From the NCBI RefSeq assembly GCF_001423245.1, contig NZ_LMOH01000008.1, forward strand, positions 21,363 to 85,362: a DNA stretch of 64,000 nucleotides, written 5' to 3'. The notes under the pieces were generated by a model, which had not been told where the DNA came from, ran no database searches, and saw only the letters and a list, made by a program, of their open reading frames with translations. The first letter of the stretch is position 1, and each line of letters starts with the position of its first letter. Positions 1-8,702 of this stretch are shown in pieces. This DNA is from Aureimonas sp. Leaf324 (GTDB taxonomy: Bacteria > Pseudomonadota > Alphaproteobacteria > Rhizobiales > Rhizobiaceae). The position numbers and the translations under genes were made by a program.

Positions 1-591
1 CCCCTCTCCGTTGCCGGTCACCGCTGCGCCCAGCGCGACGAGCAGCGCCATCGTGGCGTTGGTGGATTGCGTTGGCCAGCCCTTGCGCGTCGCATGCACC
101 ATCAGCGCCGCGTCGAACTGCGTGAGGATCGGGCTGCCTTCGGTGTTCGAGATCCCGATGCAGAACGCTCCGCGCTCGTGCGCCGCCCGGAGCGCCGCCA
201 TCACTGCCGGCGTGTTGCCGCCCGACGAGATGCCGACGCACAACGTCCCCTCCCCCCCAACCCGGGCACCGTAAGCGGCGAAATCGAGAGCCTGCGCCCC
301 CTCGACCGGCAATCCGGTCAGGGTCTCTAGCGCGTACCGCATCGCCGCGCCCGCGAACCACGAGTCGCCACAGCCGGCGATCACGATCCGGTTGAAGGCG
401 CGTCCGGCAAAGACGTCGACGAGTGCCGAGAGTGGCCCTTTCGCCGCGGCCAGGGTCTCGCGGATGGCCGCACCCTGGCCTGCGAACTCCGCGCGTGTTC
501 GCTCGACGCGCGCCAGGCGCGCCGGATCGTTTGGGGTGTCGCGGGAGGGCTCGGCGACGAGGCTCTTCAGGCGTTCTGTGAAGTCGGTCAT
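1..591 (-). CDS. SIS-domain sugar isomerase/deglycase-like protein, 3' end beyond the window
   Basis: An open frame starts at ATG 591 (MTDFTERLKS) and runs without a stop to the window edge, giving 197 codons of a protein probably about 340 aa long. A SIS (phosphosugar-binding) domain is visible: a beta-strand and glycine loop reading IAGCGDSWFAGA near residues 70-82, then a second half with CVGISSGGNTPAV near 118-130. SIS proteins isomerise or deglycate phosphosugars. It is the last visible gene of the minus-strand operon, 27 bp after the second permease gene. It is the second SIS gene in this operon (the other ends at 4307), so the two may form a hetero-oligomer or act on different substrates. 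The domain call is firm; the substrate is unknown. Confidence 0.8.
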   Translation of the reverse strand, partial: MTDFTERLKSLVAEPSRDTPNDPARLARVERTRAEFAGQGAAIRETLAAAKGPLSALVDVFAGRAFNRIVIAGCGDSWFAGAAMRYALETLTGLPVEGAQALDFAAYGARVGGEGTLCVGISSGGNTPAVMAALRAAHERGAFCIGISNTEGSPILTQFDAALMVHATRKGWPTQSTNATMALLVALGAAVTGNGEG

Positions 592-618
592 GCTGGTTTT
601 CTTCGGTTCAGTGGGATG

Positions 619-1437
619 TCAGCGGCCGAGGCGATCGAGGCCGACGGCCTTGGCGATCACCAGCATGACGAGGAAGGACAGGCCGATCTCGAGGGCCGAG
701 ATCGCGGCGATGATCGGCGAGGAGTCGAACTGGACGAGGTAGTAGAGCTCCACCGGCAGCGGCCGGGCGCGCACGTCCGACGTGAACAGGGAGACCGTGA
801 CGTTGTCGAACGCCTCGATGAAGGTGAAGGCTGCAGCCGCAAAAGCGGCCGGCGCGATCTGTGGCAGCGTCACGCGACGGAACGTCGTGAGCTTGCCCGC
901 ACCCAAGTTGGCGCTCGCCTCGTCGAGCAGCGGGTCGAGGCCGGACAGCCGCGCCATCACGATGCGCACCACGAAGGGCAGGCAGAACACCGACAGCGAC
1001 AGGACGAGCATCAGGTCCGAAGCGCGGAAGGCGATGTAGGCGCCGAAGAACAGCGAGGCGATGCCGATCACCATGCCCGGCATCATCTGCGGCGACAGGA
1101 GGAAGGCGTTGAGCCCGGCCTTGCCGAGGAAGCGGCCGCGCACGCTGGCAAAGGCCGCGGGCACGCCGAGCGCGAGGCAGATCAGCATCACGATCACCGA
1201 GATGCGCAGCGAGACCCAGACGGAATCGATGAGCTGCTGGTTCTGAAACACGGCGGCATACCAGCGCCATGAGAAGCCCGAGGGCGGGAAGGCGATATAG
1301 GCGCGTGGCTCGAACGAGATCGCGATCACGATGAGGCTGGGCGCCACCAGGAGAAGCACCGAGAATGCGGTCAGCGCGATGAAACCGGCTCGCGCCATGC
1401 GGTCGCCGGCGGTGGAGATCTGGCGGAGCGCGCTCAT
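619..1437 (-). CDS. ABC transporter permease, PotC-like (spermidine/putrescine family)
   Basis: 272 aa from ATG 1437 (MSALRQISTA); the start overlaps the stop of the upstream permease gene (ATGA at 1434-1437), so translation is probably coupled. An open frame extends further upstream but is only the antisense-like extension inside the preceding gene. About six hydrophobic segments are present. The cytoplasmic EAA loop that docks on the ATPase is visible as EASANLGAGKLTTFRRVTLP near residues 180-200. It is the second inner-membrane subunit of the PotABCD-type importer encoded between 619 and 7523. The family carries polyamines, but also sugar-amine conjugates and opines, so the name does not fix the substrate. 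Confidence 0.88.
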   Translation of the reverse strand: MSALRQISTAGDRMARAGFIALTAFSVLLLVAPSLIVIAISFEPRAYIAFPPSGFSWRWYAAVFQNQQLIDSVWVSLRISVIVMLICLALGVPAAFASVRGRFLGKAGLNAFLLSPQMMPGMVIGIASLFFGAYIAFRASDLMLVLSLSVFCLPFVVRIVMARLSGLDPLLDEASANLGAGKLTTFRRVTLPQIAPAAFAAAAFTFIEAFDNVTVSLFTSDVRARPLPVELYYLVQFDSSPIIAAISALEIGLSFLVMLVIAKAVGLDRLGR

Positions 1438-2348
1438 CGACGGACCTCGTTCCAGCGGGTGAGGCGATTGCCCATTGCGACGATCGCGAACACTAACACG
1501 AAGCAGGTCGACAGGAGGAGCGTGGCAAGCGCCGCGCCGCGCGACCAGTCGAGCACCACGATCGTCTGCTCGTAGACCTGCACGGCAAGCGTCGAATAGT
1601 TGCCGCCCCCAAGGAGCTGCGGGATGATGAAGTTCGTGTAGGACACCGCAAAGACGAGCGCGAAGCCTGCGACGATCGCCGGCATCGACATCGGCACCAC
1701 GACGCGGAAGAAGGTCGAGACCTCGCTCGCCCCAAGGTTCAGCGACGCCTCTTCGAACCGTCGGTCGCGCTCGGACAGGACCGCCAGAAGCGGCAGGATC
1801 ATGAACGGCAGATGGATCTGCGTCATGCCGATCACCACGGCGGTCGAGGTGTTCAGAAGTTGCAGTGGCTGGTCGACGATTCCGAGCGAGAGAAGAGTCT
1901 GGTTGAGGAGACCACGCCGGCCGCCCAGAACGACGATCCAGGCATAGGTTCGCACCAGCGCGCTGGTCAGAAGCGGCGAGATGATCGCCACGAGGAGGAG
2001 CGTGCGCGCGATCCCCTTGAGATGCCCGTAGGCGTAGGCCACGGGATAGGCGAAGACGAGCGTCAGCGTGGTCGACACGACGGCGATCCAGAAGGAGCGC
2101 CACATCAGGCGCCAGACCAGGGGGTCGGACAGGACTCCTGCCATATGCGCGAGGGTGAAGCCCTCCTCGCCGATGGCGCCGCGATCGATGGTCACGAACC
2201 CGAAGGCGAGCAGCGTGACGATCGGCGCGACCATGAAGACGGCGAGATAGAGCACCGCAGGTACCGCTGGCCAGAAGCCCCCACCGTCGAGGAACGACGC
2301 CAGCGATAAGCCGCGCCGGCGCGGCGGCGTCAGGGTGGCGTCAACCAT
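1434..2348 (-). CDS. ABC transporter permease, PotB-like
   Basis: 304 aa from ATG 2348. The first 25 residues are basic and cytoplasmic, followed by a first membrane segment around AVPAVLYLAVFMVAPIVTLL. The EAA loop is visible as EEASLNLGASEVSTFFRVV near residues 200-218. The gene overlaps the upstream ATPase gene by 8 bp (2341-2348) and the downstream permease gene by 4 bp, which is tight coupling typical of stoichiometric complex subunits. It should form the translocation pore as a heterodimer with the 619-1437 product. Family assignment is secure from topology, EAA loop and neighbours; the cargo is inferred only from operon context. Confidence 0.88.
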   Translation of the reverse strand: MVDATLTPPRRRGLSLASFLDGGGFWPAVPAVLYLAVFMVAPIVTLLAFGFVTIDRGAIGEEGFTLAHMAGVLSDPLVWRLMWRSFWIAVVSTTLTLVFAYPVAYAYGHLKGIARTLLLVAIISPLLTSALVRTYAWIVVLGGRRGLLNQTLLSLGIVDQPLQLLNTSTAVVIGMTQIHLPFMILPLLAVLSERDRRFEEASLNLGASEVSTFFRVVVPMSMPAIVAGFALVFAVSYTNFIIPQLLGGGNYSTLAVQVYEQTIVVLDWSRGAALATLLLSTCFVLVFAIVAMGNRLTRWNEVRR

Positions 2349-3402
2349 GAGCGGTCCCCCCTTGCGCTCCGCGACCGGGCAGGAGCACAGCGGAGGCCTC
2401 GTCGCGGATCCGCGCCGTGACGCGGGTGCCCGGTTCGAGCGGCGCCCGGCCCGCCTGTCGCGGAATGGCCGCGCGGATCGGCTCGCGGAGACCGCAGTCG
2501 ATCTCGTACTCGATCACCGGGCCGAGCGCCGTCGAGAAGCCGATCGTGCCGGACCAGCCCGCGACATCGCCGCCAACGATCTCGATATTCTCGGGCCGCG
2601 CGACGAGGGTGGCGGGACCATCGGGAAGCTCGGTCGCGATCGGCTGGGGCGAGCGCGTGCGCCCACCCGCGACCTCGGTCGGCAGAAGATTGGCGCGGCC
2701 GATGAAGTCGGCCACGAAGTCCGTGCGCGGTCGGTCGTAGATGTCGAGCGGGGCGCCGAGCTGCTCGATGCGCCCGCCCCGCATGATGGCGATGCGATCG
2801 GACAACGTCATCGCCTCCTGCTGATCGTGGGTCACGAAGATCGAGGTGATCCCGACGCGGTCGATCAGCTTGCGCAGCTCGATCTGCATGGACAGGCGCA
2901 GCTGGGCGTCGAGCGCATTGAAAGGCTCGTCGAGGAGCAGCACCTCGGGCTCCAGCACGAGGGAACGCGCGATCGCCACACGCTGCTGCTGCCCGCCGGA
3001 CAGCTGCTTGGGAAAGCGATCGGCGAACGCGCCAAGTGCGATCAGCGACAGCGCCTCGTCGACGCGCCGGCGGATTTCTTCTCGGGGTCGGCGTCGGATC
3101 GTGAGACCGTAGGCAATGTTGTCGCGGATGGTGAGGTGCGGAAACAGTGCGTAATTCTGGAAGACGTATCCGACGTCGCGCCGGTTGGGCGGCAGGCGCG
3201 AGATATCCTGACCGTTGACGAGGATGCGCCCGGCGTCCGGCTGCAGGAACCCGGCGATCGAGCGCAGAAGCGTCGTCTTTCCGCAACCCGACGGCCCGAG
3301 GAGGGTGACGACCTGCCCCTTCTCGACGGCCAAGTGGCAGGACTGGAGGACCTTGAGCGCACCGAACTCCTTCGACACGTTCTCGATGACAAGCTGACTC
3401 AT
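2341..3402 (-). CDS. ABC transporter ATP-binding protein, PotA-like
   Basis: 353 aa. Walker A is GPSGCGKTT at residues 36-44, the Q-loop is in YVFQNYALFPHL near 79-90, the signature is LSGGQQQR at 134-141, and Walker B is VLLLDEP at about 154-160, followed by an H-loop in FVTHDQQEA. The C-terminal 110 residues form a TOBE-like substrate/regulatory domain, as in PotA, FbpC and MalK. It energises the two adjacent permeases. The start at 3402 overlaps the stop of the PfkB kinase gene (3399), and the gene overlaps the next permease, so it is in the middle of the operon. All catalytic motifs are intact. Confidence 0.92.
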   Translation of the reverse strand: MSQLVIENVSKEFGALKVLQSCHLAVEKGQVVTLLGPSGCGKTTLLRSIAGFLQPDAGRILVNGQDISRLPPNRRDVGYVFQNYALFPHLTIRDNIAYGLTIRRRPREEIRRRVDEALSLIALGAFADRFPKQLSGGQQQRVAIARSLVLEPEVLLLDEPFNALDAQLRLSMQIELRKLIDRVGITSIFVTHDQQEAMTLSDRIAIMRGGRIEQLGAPLDIYDRPRTDFVADFIGRANLLPTEVAGGRTRSPQPIATELPDGPATLVARPENIEIVGGDVAGWSGTIGFSTALGPVIEYEIDCGLREPIRAAIPRQAGRAPLEPGTRVTARIRDEASAVLLPGRGAQGGTAHG

Positions 3403-4304
3403 CGGGACGAAGCTCCCTGGCTGATGCGATGGATAGGTTCTGGCGCGAGGGCACTGCAGAGGGCCGAAGCCCCATGGCCGGAAACCGTGCGGGTCCCGAC
3501 CGTCAGAGCCACAGGGACGGCCGCGACGAGATCGCGCGTTCCCACCCAGGCTGCGGCGAGTGCGCCCACCGTTGCGTCGCCCGCGCCCGTCGGGTCGAGA
3601 ACGCAGGCCCTGGGCGCCAGCACGCTCCAGGCTGCGGCACGGCCCGCTTCGACGCAGAAGGCGCCTTCGGCACCGCGCTTCTGAACGACGGCCGGTCCGA
3701 GGGCCGCCAGGTGACGGGCCGCCGCGTCGTCATCGACGCCCGGCAGGAGAAGACGCGTTTCCTCGCGGCTCGGGGCGAGCACGGTGAGGTTCGGAACGAG
3801 CGCAAGGATCGACTGTCGATCCTGCGAGACGAACGCCTCGCTGAGGTCGGCGATCACCGGACGCTCCGCCCGGGCGGCGGCTTCAACGAACTCGCCGAGC
3901 GCCTGCGACGGCATCGGGCAGGCGACGACAGCATCGTAGCGGGACAGCTCGCCGGGTGGTCGAGGGGCGTGGTCTCGGCCGGCTTCCCACCAGCGGGGAT
4001 CGGCGAAGTGCTCGGACCGACGGGTCCCGTCCGCCGCATGGATGATGCGCGTCCAGCGCGAGGGGGCCGACTGCCTTGCAACATGCGGCAGCTCGATCCC
4101 GGCACCTTGCAGTGCGTCGATCCAGCCTGCCGGGAAATCGTCGCCGATCGACACGCAGAGATCGACATCGGCGCCGAGTTGCCGCGCGCCGAGCGCGGCG
4201 TAGAGCGCGGCCCCACCGGCCTGGCGAGACGTCTCGCCGGACGCCTGGGTCACCTCGTCGAGCGAGAGGTATCCGGCAATCAGGATGCGGAGGCCCGTCG
4301 TCAT
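3399..4304 (-). CDS. PfkB-family carbohydrate kinase
   Basis: 301 aa. The N-terminal glycine-rich sugar-binding turn (RQAGGAALYAALGARQLGA, residues 27-45) and the C-terminal signature DPTGAGDATVGAL (237-249) with the catalytic base Asp243 are both intact, so it should be an active ATP-dependent sugar kinase of the ribokinase fold. It lies 2 bp downstream of a SIS gene and overlaps the ATPase gene. A PfkB kinase beside a SIS protein and an importer matches the FrlD/FrlB and FraD/FraB pattern, in which a fructosyl-amino acid is phosphorylated at C6 and then deglycated. That substrate is an inference; the sequence only shows a PfkB kinase. Confidence 0.87.
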   Translation of the reverse strand: MTTGLRILIAGYLSLDEVTQASGETSRQAGGAALYAALGARQLGADVDLCVSIGDDFPAGWIDALQGAGIELPHVARQSAPSRWTRIIHAADGTRRSEHFADPRWWEAGRDHAPRPPGELSRYDAVVACPMPSQALGEFVEAAARAERPVIADLSEAFVSQDRQSILALVPNLTVLAPSREETRLLLPGVDDDAAARHLAALGPAVVQKRGAEGAFCVEAGRAAAWSVLAPRACVLDPTGAGDATVGALAAAWVGTRDLVAAVPVALTVGTRTVSGHGASALCSALAPEPIHRISQGASSR

Positions 4305-4306
4305 CG

Positions 4307-5389
4307 TCAGAGGCCCGTCCCAAGAAGGGAGCGGCGGGTCAGCATGCGGCTGACACGGAACCGCGTCTCGTCCCCCTTGAGATGGGCGCGCGTGTCGGGA
4401 TCGAACCCGGTGGCTTTCGCCATCTCGTAGGCGAGGCGCTGCAGCGGCAGCGCGGAGACGAGCGGCGCCAGCACGGCATCGACGGGTGGCAGGGTCATGC
4501 GCCAGCGTGCGGTCTCGACGGGCGTTTCGGCGGTATCGATCGCGAGGGTCGGAACCCGAAGGACGGACAGGGCCCTTGCGGATTCCCGCGCGTATTCGGC
4601 CAGCACCGGGTGCGTCGAGAGGATCACCACGAGGTCGGTCTCGGGCATGGCCCAGTACTGGCTGTGGGCGAACTCCTCAAGCTCGCCGCTCCAGGCGGGA
4701 ACGCGCGTCAGCTCGACCAGCTTGGCGGCCCCGTAGGCCGCCGTTCCGCGCTCGGCACCTGCCGCCAGGACGCGCACGCCCGATACAGGCTGCCGCACGA
4801 CGGTTTCGGCAAGCGCCCCGACGACCGTCAACGCTTCGCTCTGGGCCGATGCAATCCCAGTCAGATCGAGGCGCGCCTCACCCGCCAGCCCTTCTGCCAC
4901 CAGCATCAGGGCCACAAGCGTCGCGGTGTAGCTCGCCGTGCCGCACAGGAAGGGCGCGATATCGGGAAGGTCGAGCGAGATCCTGGTCCGGGCGATGGCG
5001 CCGAGCTTGCCGCCCTCCCCGTTAACGATGGCGAGGATCGGAAGCCCCCGCGCCTGCGCAAGGCGCGCGGCCTCCACGGTCCGGTCGACATTGCCCGACA
5101 TGGAGATCGCAAGGATGCGATCACCGCTGCGCAGTTCATCGGCCCGCACGAGAAGGTCGAGCGGACCCACGACATGCCAGTCGAGCCCGAGGCGCGCGGC
5201 AAAACTCGACGCCGCCTCGCCGGCGAAGTGCCCGTCGCCGCAGCTCGTGACGACGACGCGGCCATCAGTGCGCCCGAGGCTCGCGCCCGCAGCGCGAAAC
5301 TCGCCCCCCCGCCGGGCAAGCCCGCGGAGGACGGCGGGCTGACGACCGACGTCCTCGAGCATCGGGGAGTGTTGCACCATCATTCCCAT
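4307..5389 (-). CDS. SIS-domain protein, FrlB/GlmS-isomerase-like
   Basis: 360 aa if it starts at ATG 5389 (MGMMVQHSPM). ATG codons at 5383 and 5380 are equally possible, since no strong ribosome site separates them; the start must lie after the stop of the preceding gene at 5395. The first SIS half carries VVVTSCGDGHFAGEAAS and ILAISMSGNVDRT, and a second SIS-like half follows with VRVLAAGAERGTAAYG and EFAHSQYWA. Two SIS halves of about 340-360 aa match the GlmS isomerase domain and fructoselysine-6-phosphate deglycase FrlB. Immediately followed by the PfkB kinase, it is a plausible deglycase that splits a phosphorylated Amadori compound into glucose 6-phosphate and an amino acid. Confidence 0.83.
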   Translation of the reverse strand: MGMMVQHSPMLEDVGRQPAVLRGLARRGGEFRAAGASLGRTDGRVVVTSCGDGHFAGEAASSFAARLGLDWHVVGPLDLLVRADELRSGDRILAISMSGNVDRTVEAARLAQARGLPILAIVNGEGGKLGAIARTRISLDLPDIAPFLCGTASYTATLVALMLVAEGLAGEARLDLTGIASAQSEALTVVGALAETVVRQPVSGVRVLAAGAERGTAAYGAAKLVELTRVPAWSGELEEFAHSQYWAMPETDLVVILSTHPVLAEYARESARALSVLRVPTLAIDTAETPVETARWRMTLPPVDAVLAPLVSALPLQRLAYEMAKATGFDPDTRAHLKGDETRFRVSRMLTRRSLLGTGL

Positions 5390-5394
5390 CGAAG

Positions 5395-6444
5395 TCAGGA
5401 CGCGAAGAAGCGGTCGAACTGCTCGACGATCGCCCCGCGCTGAGGCGCGATCACCGACCAGTCCACCGTCTGCAACGCCGCGACCTCCTCGGGGCTTGCC
5501 GGATTGTAGGCGCGTGCGGCTTCCGGTACGGCGACCCCCTGCACCGTCGGGCCGAAGAAGTAGGGCGCACCGGCGGCCATCGCCTGGTATTCCGGCGACA
5601 GGAGATCGTTCATCCACTCGTGGACGAGTTCGGGGTACCGGGTCTTGGCAATCGCCGACATGAAGGAAATCACCGCGATCGGACCGTTCTCCGGTTTCAC
5701 GAAGGCGATCGGCAGCCCCTTCTCGGCCGCGCCCGCCGCATCATTGTTCCAGATCGGGGCCATCACGATCTCCTCGCGCTCCAGCATCTGGAGGAGCTGG
5801 GTGGGCGAGCGCCCGACCTGCGGCTTCAGCTCCTGAAGCTTCGTCCAGCCGGGTGCGAGGTCGCTTTCCGATCCGCCATGGGCCTTCGCCGCCGCGACGA
5901 GGAAACCGAGCCCCAGGTTGGACGACGCGCGGGGAATGCCGATCTGGCCGCTGTGCTCCGGGCTCCAGAGATCCTGCCAGGTCTTGGGCGGCGTCTTCAC
6001 GAGGTCGGAGTTGTAGGCGATTCCGATGAGGGAATAGCTCACGGGCACCCCGTAGCCCTGGCTCTTCTCCAGGAAGGCGGGCACGACGTTCGCGGCGTTC
6101 GGCACGGCCGCCGGGTCGAGGCGCTGAATGTACTGCTCGCGAATGGCGATGAGATGGGGCGGCTCGCCGTTCGGCATCGCGTCATAGGGCGAATAGCCCT
6201 GTGCCGCCTTGAGCTGGGCCACGACGTCCTGGCTTTCCGACGGCACGAGGCGAATGGTCAAGCTGGGATGCCGCTCCTGCATGCGCTGGGCGAGCCATTG
6301 ATGCGGCTCCTGAAGCTGCCCCGCGAAGGAAACGATCACGAGCTCTCGCGCCTCCTGGGCGCGCAGGATGCCCGGCATCGCAAGACTCGCGCCGATCGCG
6401 GCGCCCGACTGCAGGAAGCGGCGGCGGTTGGTGGAAAGGGTCAT
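5395..6444 (-). CDS. PotD-like periplasmic solute-binding protein (copy 1), Tat signal
   Basis: 349 aa. The N-terminus has a twin-arginine signal (NRRRFLQSG at residues 6-14), a hydrophobic stretch and an ALA-type cleavage region ending ILRAQE near residue 30, so it is probably exported folded. The mature part fits the SBP_bac_8/PotD class of extracellular binding proteins. It is closely related to the next gene (6480-7523): both contain LVPS-SQD, KAAQGYSPYDA, EPPHLI, SSNLGL and LEREEI blocks at the same spacing, so they are tandem duplicates. It should deliver substrate to the PotABC-like complex encoded at 619-3402. The ligand is unknown. Confidence 0.88.
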   Translation of the reverse strand: MTLSTNRRRFLQSGAAIGASLAMPGILRAQEARELVIVSFAGQLQEPHQWLAQRMQERHPSLTIRLVPSESQDVVAQLKAAQGYSPYDAMPNGEPPHLIAIREQYIQRLDPAAVPNAANVVPAFLEKSQGYGVPVSYSLIGIAYNSDLVKTPPKTWQDLWSPEHSGQIGIPRASSNLGLGFLVAAAKAHGGSESDLAPGWTKLQELKPQVGRSPTQLLQMLEREEIVMAPIWNNDAAGAAEKGLPIAFVKPENGPIAVISFMSAIAKTRYPELVHEWMNDLLSPEYQAMAAGAPYFFGPTVQGVAVPEAARAYNPASPEEVAALQTVDWSVIAPQRGAIVEQFDRFFAS

Positions 6445-6479
6445 GGCGAGGGCTCCTCGGCTCAGCGGAAGATGGGGGA

Positions 6480-7523
6480 TCAGAAGGCAAAGGTGCGATC
6501 GAAGCGCTCGACCAGTTCACCCCGGCGGGGAACGATGACGGGCCAGTCGATCGTCTGCAGGGCGACGACCTCTTCGGGCCGTGACGGCGTGAAGGGCGCC
6601 GCCTCGTCCGGCACCTCGACCCCGCGCACGGTCGGCCCGAAGTAGAACGGGGCTGCCGCGGCGCGGGCCTGATAGTCCGGGCTCAGGATGCCGTTCATCC
6701 ATTCCAAGACGAGGTCGGGATAGCGTGTGTTGGCATAGCCCGAGACGAAGGAGATGATCGCGACGGCGCCCGGATCGGGCTTCACGAAGGCGACCGGCAG
6801 CCCCTTCTCGGCGGCGGCAGCTGTGTTGTTGTTCCACAAGGGACAGAGGGCGATCTCCTCGCGCTCCAGCATCTGCGTGAGCGAGGTGGGCGAGCGTGCC
6901 GCCTTGGGCTGCAGTTCCTGCAGCTTCGACCAGCCGATATCGAGATCGCCTTCCGAGCCTCCATGCGTCTTGGCGGCGATCGCGAGCGTGGCGAGACCGA
7001 GGTTCGAGGAGGTGCGCGCGATGCCGATCTGCCCGCGGAACTCCGGCCGCCAAAGGTCCGCCCAGGACGTCGGTGGCGTCTTCACGATTTCCGTGTTGTA
7101 GGCGATGCCGACGAGCGAATAGGTAGCGGGAACACCATAGCCGCCACTTTTGGCAAGAAGTTCGGGGTAGACGTTGGCCAGGTTCGGCAGCGCCGCATCA
7201 TCCCGCTCGGTGATATAGCCCTCAGAAATGCCGATCAGATGAGGCGGCTCGTCGTTGGGTCCCGCATCGTAGGGCGAATAGCCTTGCGCGGCCTTGATCT
7301 GCGCCACGATGTCCTGGCTGTCGGAGGGCACCAGCCGGATCGAAAGCCCGGGGTGACGCTCTTCGATCCGGTCCGCCAGCCAGCGATGGGGCCCGGACAG
7401 AGCTCCGGGATAGGTGACGATCACCATCTCCCGCGTGTCCTGCGCCCGTGCGGCTCGACCGCCGCCCAACGCCACGAGACCGCCACCGACCCAGTACATC
7501 ACCTGACGCCTGTCGATATCCAT
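6480..7523 (-). CDS. PotD-like periplasmic solute-binding protein (copy 2)
   Basis: 347 aa from ATG 7523 (MDIDRRQVMYWVGGG). This start is preferred over an upstream in-frame codon because GGAG lies about 8 bp before it and it places a twin-arginine-like signal (DRRQVMYW) at the extreme N-terminus. Cleavage is likely after ARA-Q near residue 27. The protein is a paralogue of the 5395-6444 product, with the same conserved blocks, including SSNLGLATLAIAAKTHGGSE versus SSNLGLGFLVAAAKAHGGSE. It is the first gene of the operon, so the operon promoter should lie upstream of 7523. Two binding proteins may widen the ligand range of one transporter. Confidence 0.87.
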   Translation of the reverse strand: MDIDRRQVMYWVGGGLVALGGGRAARAQDTREMVIVTYPGALSGPHRWLADRIEERHPGLSIRLVPSDSQDIVAQIKAAQGYSPYDAGPNDEPPHLIGISEGYITERDDAALPNLANVYPELLAKSGGYGVPATYSLVGIAYNTEIVKTPPTSWADLWRPEFRGQIGIARTSSNLGLATLAIAAKTHGGSEGDLDIGWSKLQELQPKAARSPTSLTQMLEREEIALCPLWNNNTAAAAEKGLPVAFVKPDPGAVAIISFVSGYANTRYPDLVLEWMNGILSPDYQARAAAAPFYFGPTVRGVEVPDEAAPFTPSRPEEVVALQTIDWPVIVPRRGELVERFDRTFAF

Positions 7524-8078
7524 GCATCGATCTCCATTGCGATAAGTATAGAAGAGCGTTCGCGGGCCGGGCGCCATCCCGACGGCACGTGGCGGAACGG
7601 ACGCATCGATTGCGCCCGATCAGAGATCGGCGCTACAGATGACCCGTGAAAATGCGAAGAGAGTAGACCGGCCCAAAAACCGGTTCGGCAGTCAGATCAG
7701 GAGATTGATCCCTGGATCGCCGAGAGCAGGACGACGAACGAGCGCGACGAGCGCGAATGCCACCGTGCACTGCGCCGCCGCTTGGACGCGCGACCGCGCG
7801 CCACGACATGGCAGCGGTTGGCGGATGTCCCGAAAGGAGCGACGGCTTGGTCCATGACGGAATGCTTACACGGAGGCGTCACGGACGCAACCGTTTCTTG
7901 CAATGCGTCTGCACGAACTTTCCTCAACCCTTGCTTCGATAGCGATCACACTGCGCATCGGCGCGACCTACTGTGCCCACCGAGCATTCGAACCAGCGAA
8001 ACTCGTTCAACTACGCTTGAACCGACGACTTGAGGGAGACCGGATCGCGAGCCGTTGGGCTCGCTGATCTGTCGTCGA
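7524..8078. other. Non-coding stretch upstream of the importer operon
   Basis: About 555 bp separate the start of the operon's first gene (7523, minus) from the stop of the next minus-strand gene (8079). The short open frames here have no initiation signal, no recognisable domain and arginine/serine-rich frame-shadow composition. The stretch must hold the operon promoter, but I could not pick a convincing -35/-10 pair or operator. Confidence 0.5.
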
Positions 8079-8702
8079 TCACGGAGCGAGCCTCAGCGCC
8101 GGAAGCGCCTCGTACCATTCAGCATGGCGGCCATCGTGGTTGGCCATGCCTGGCTTTGTCAGGCATCCCTTCGGCGCGATGTAACTGTCGATCCGACGCT
8201 CCGGCCGCTCGTGCCACGTCAGGTTGAAGGCCGCGAGCTTGGGGAAGAAGAAGAGGCTGGAGTACGGCAGGTGATCGTGGATCCACCAGGCAAGTGCGCG
8301 CCAGTCCTGGCTCCTCTCGTAGCGATCGGCGAACCAGGGGACGACGATGCAGGCGGTTGCTCCCATACAACCGGCCTTGTCGCGCCGATCCCAGATGTGT
8401 CCGGCGTAGTTGGCTTCGTTGACGGCGCAGGACAGGCCGTTGCGATTGCCGAACTCGTTGACGGCGGGCGAGCGGTAGGCCGAGCGAATCGCAAGGCGCC
8501 CGAACGTCGACTGCAGAGGCTCGAGAAGCTCTTCGCATGAGCGTCGGCCGACCGTGACTGCAAGGTCGGGATCGTCCGGAATGTTCGCGATGCCATGAAA
8601 GTCGGCGATCTCGGAATGCAGGAAGTCGCGCATGAAGAAGCTCGACGACAGACGGACCCGACCGAGGTCCTCTAGCGCCTTGACCGACCCTGGCTTTCTC
8701 AT
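8079..8702 (-). CDS. Possible zinc D-Ala-D-Ala carboxypeptidase-like protein (M15 type)
   Basis: 207 aa from ATG 8702 (MRKPGSVKAL), with AGAGGGG 4-5 bp upstream; a TTG codon at 8735 could add 11 residues. No signal peptide is visible. The pattern SSSFFMRDFLHSE, IRSAYRSPAVNEFGN and GHIWDRRD, ending in NLTWHERP, resembles compact M15_3/phage-type peptidases: a Ser-x-Tyr-Arg-Ser motif, then a His/Asp metal site and a late His. However, the classic SxHxxGxAxD motif is not clean, so the enzymatic call is tentative. It stands alone next to a mobile-element scar, which would fit a prophage- or island-derived gene. Confidence 0.5.
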   Translation of the reverse strand: MRKPGSVKALEDLGRVRLSSSFFMRDFLHSEIADFHGIANIPDDPDLAVTVGRRSCEELLEPLQSTFGRLAIRSAYRSPAVNEFGNRNGLSCAVNEANYAGHIWDRRDKAGCMGATACIVVPWFADRYERSQDWRALAWWIHDHLPYSSLFFFPKLAAFNLTWHERPERRIDSYIAPKGCLTKPGMANHDGRHAEWYEALPALRLAP

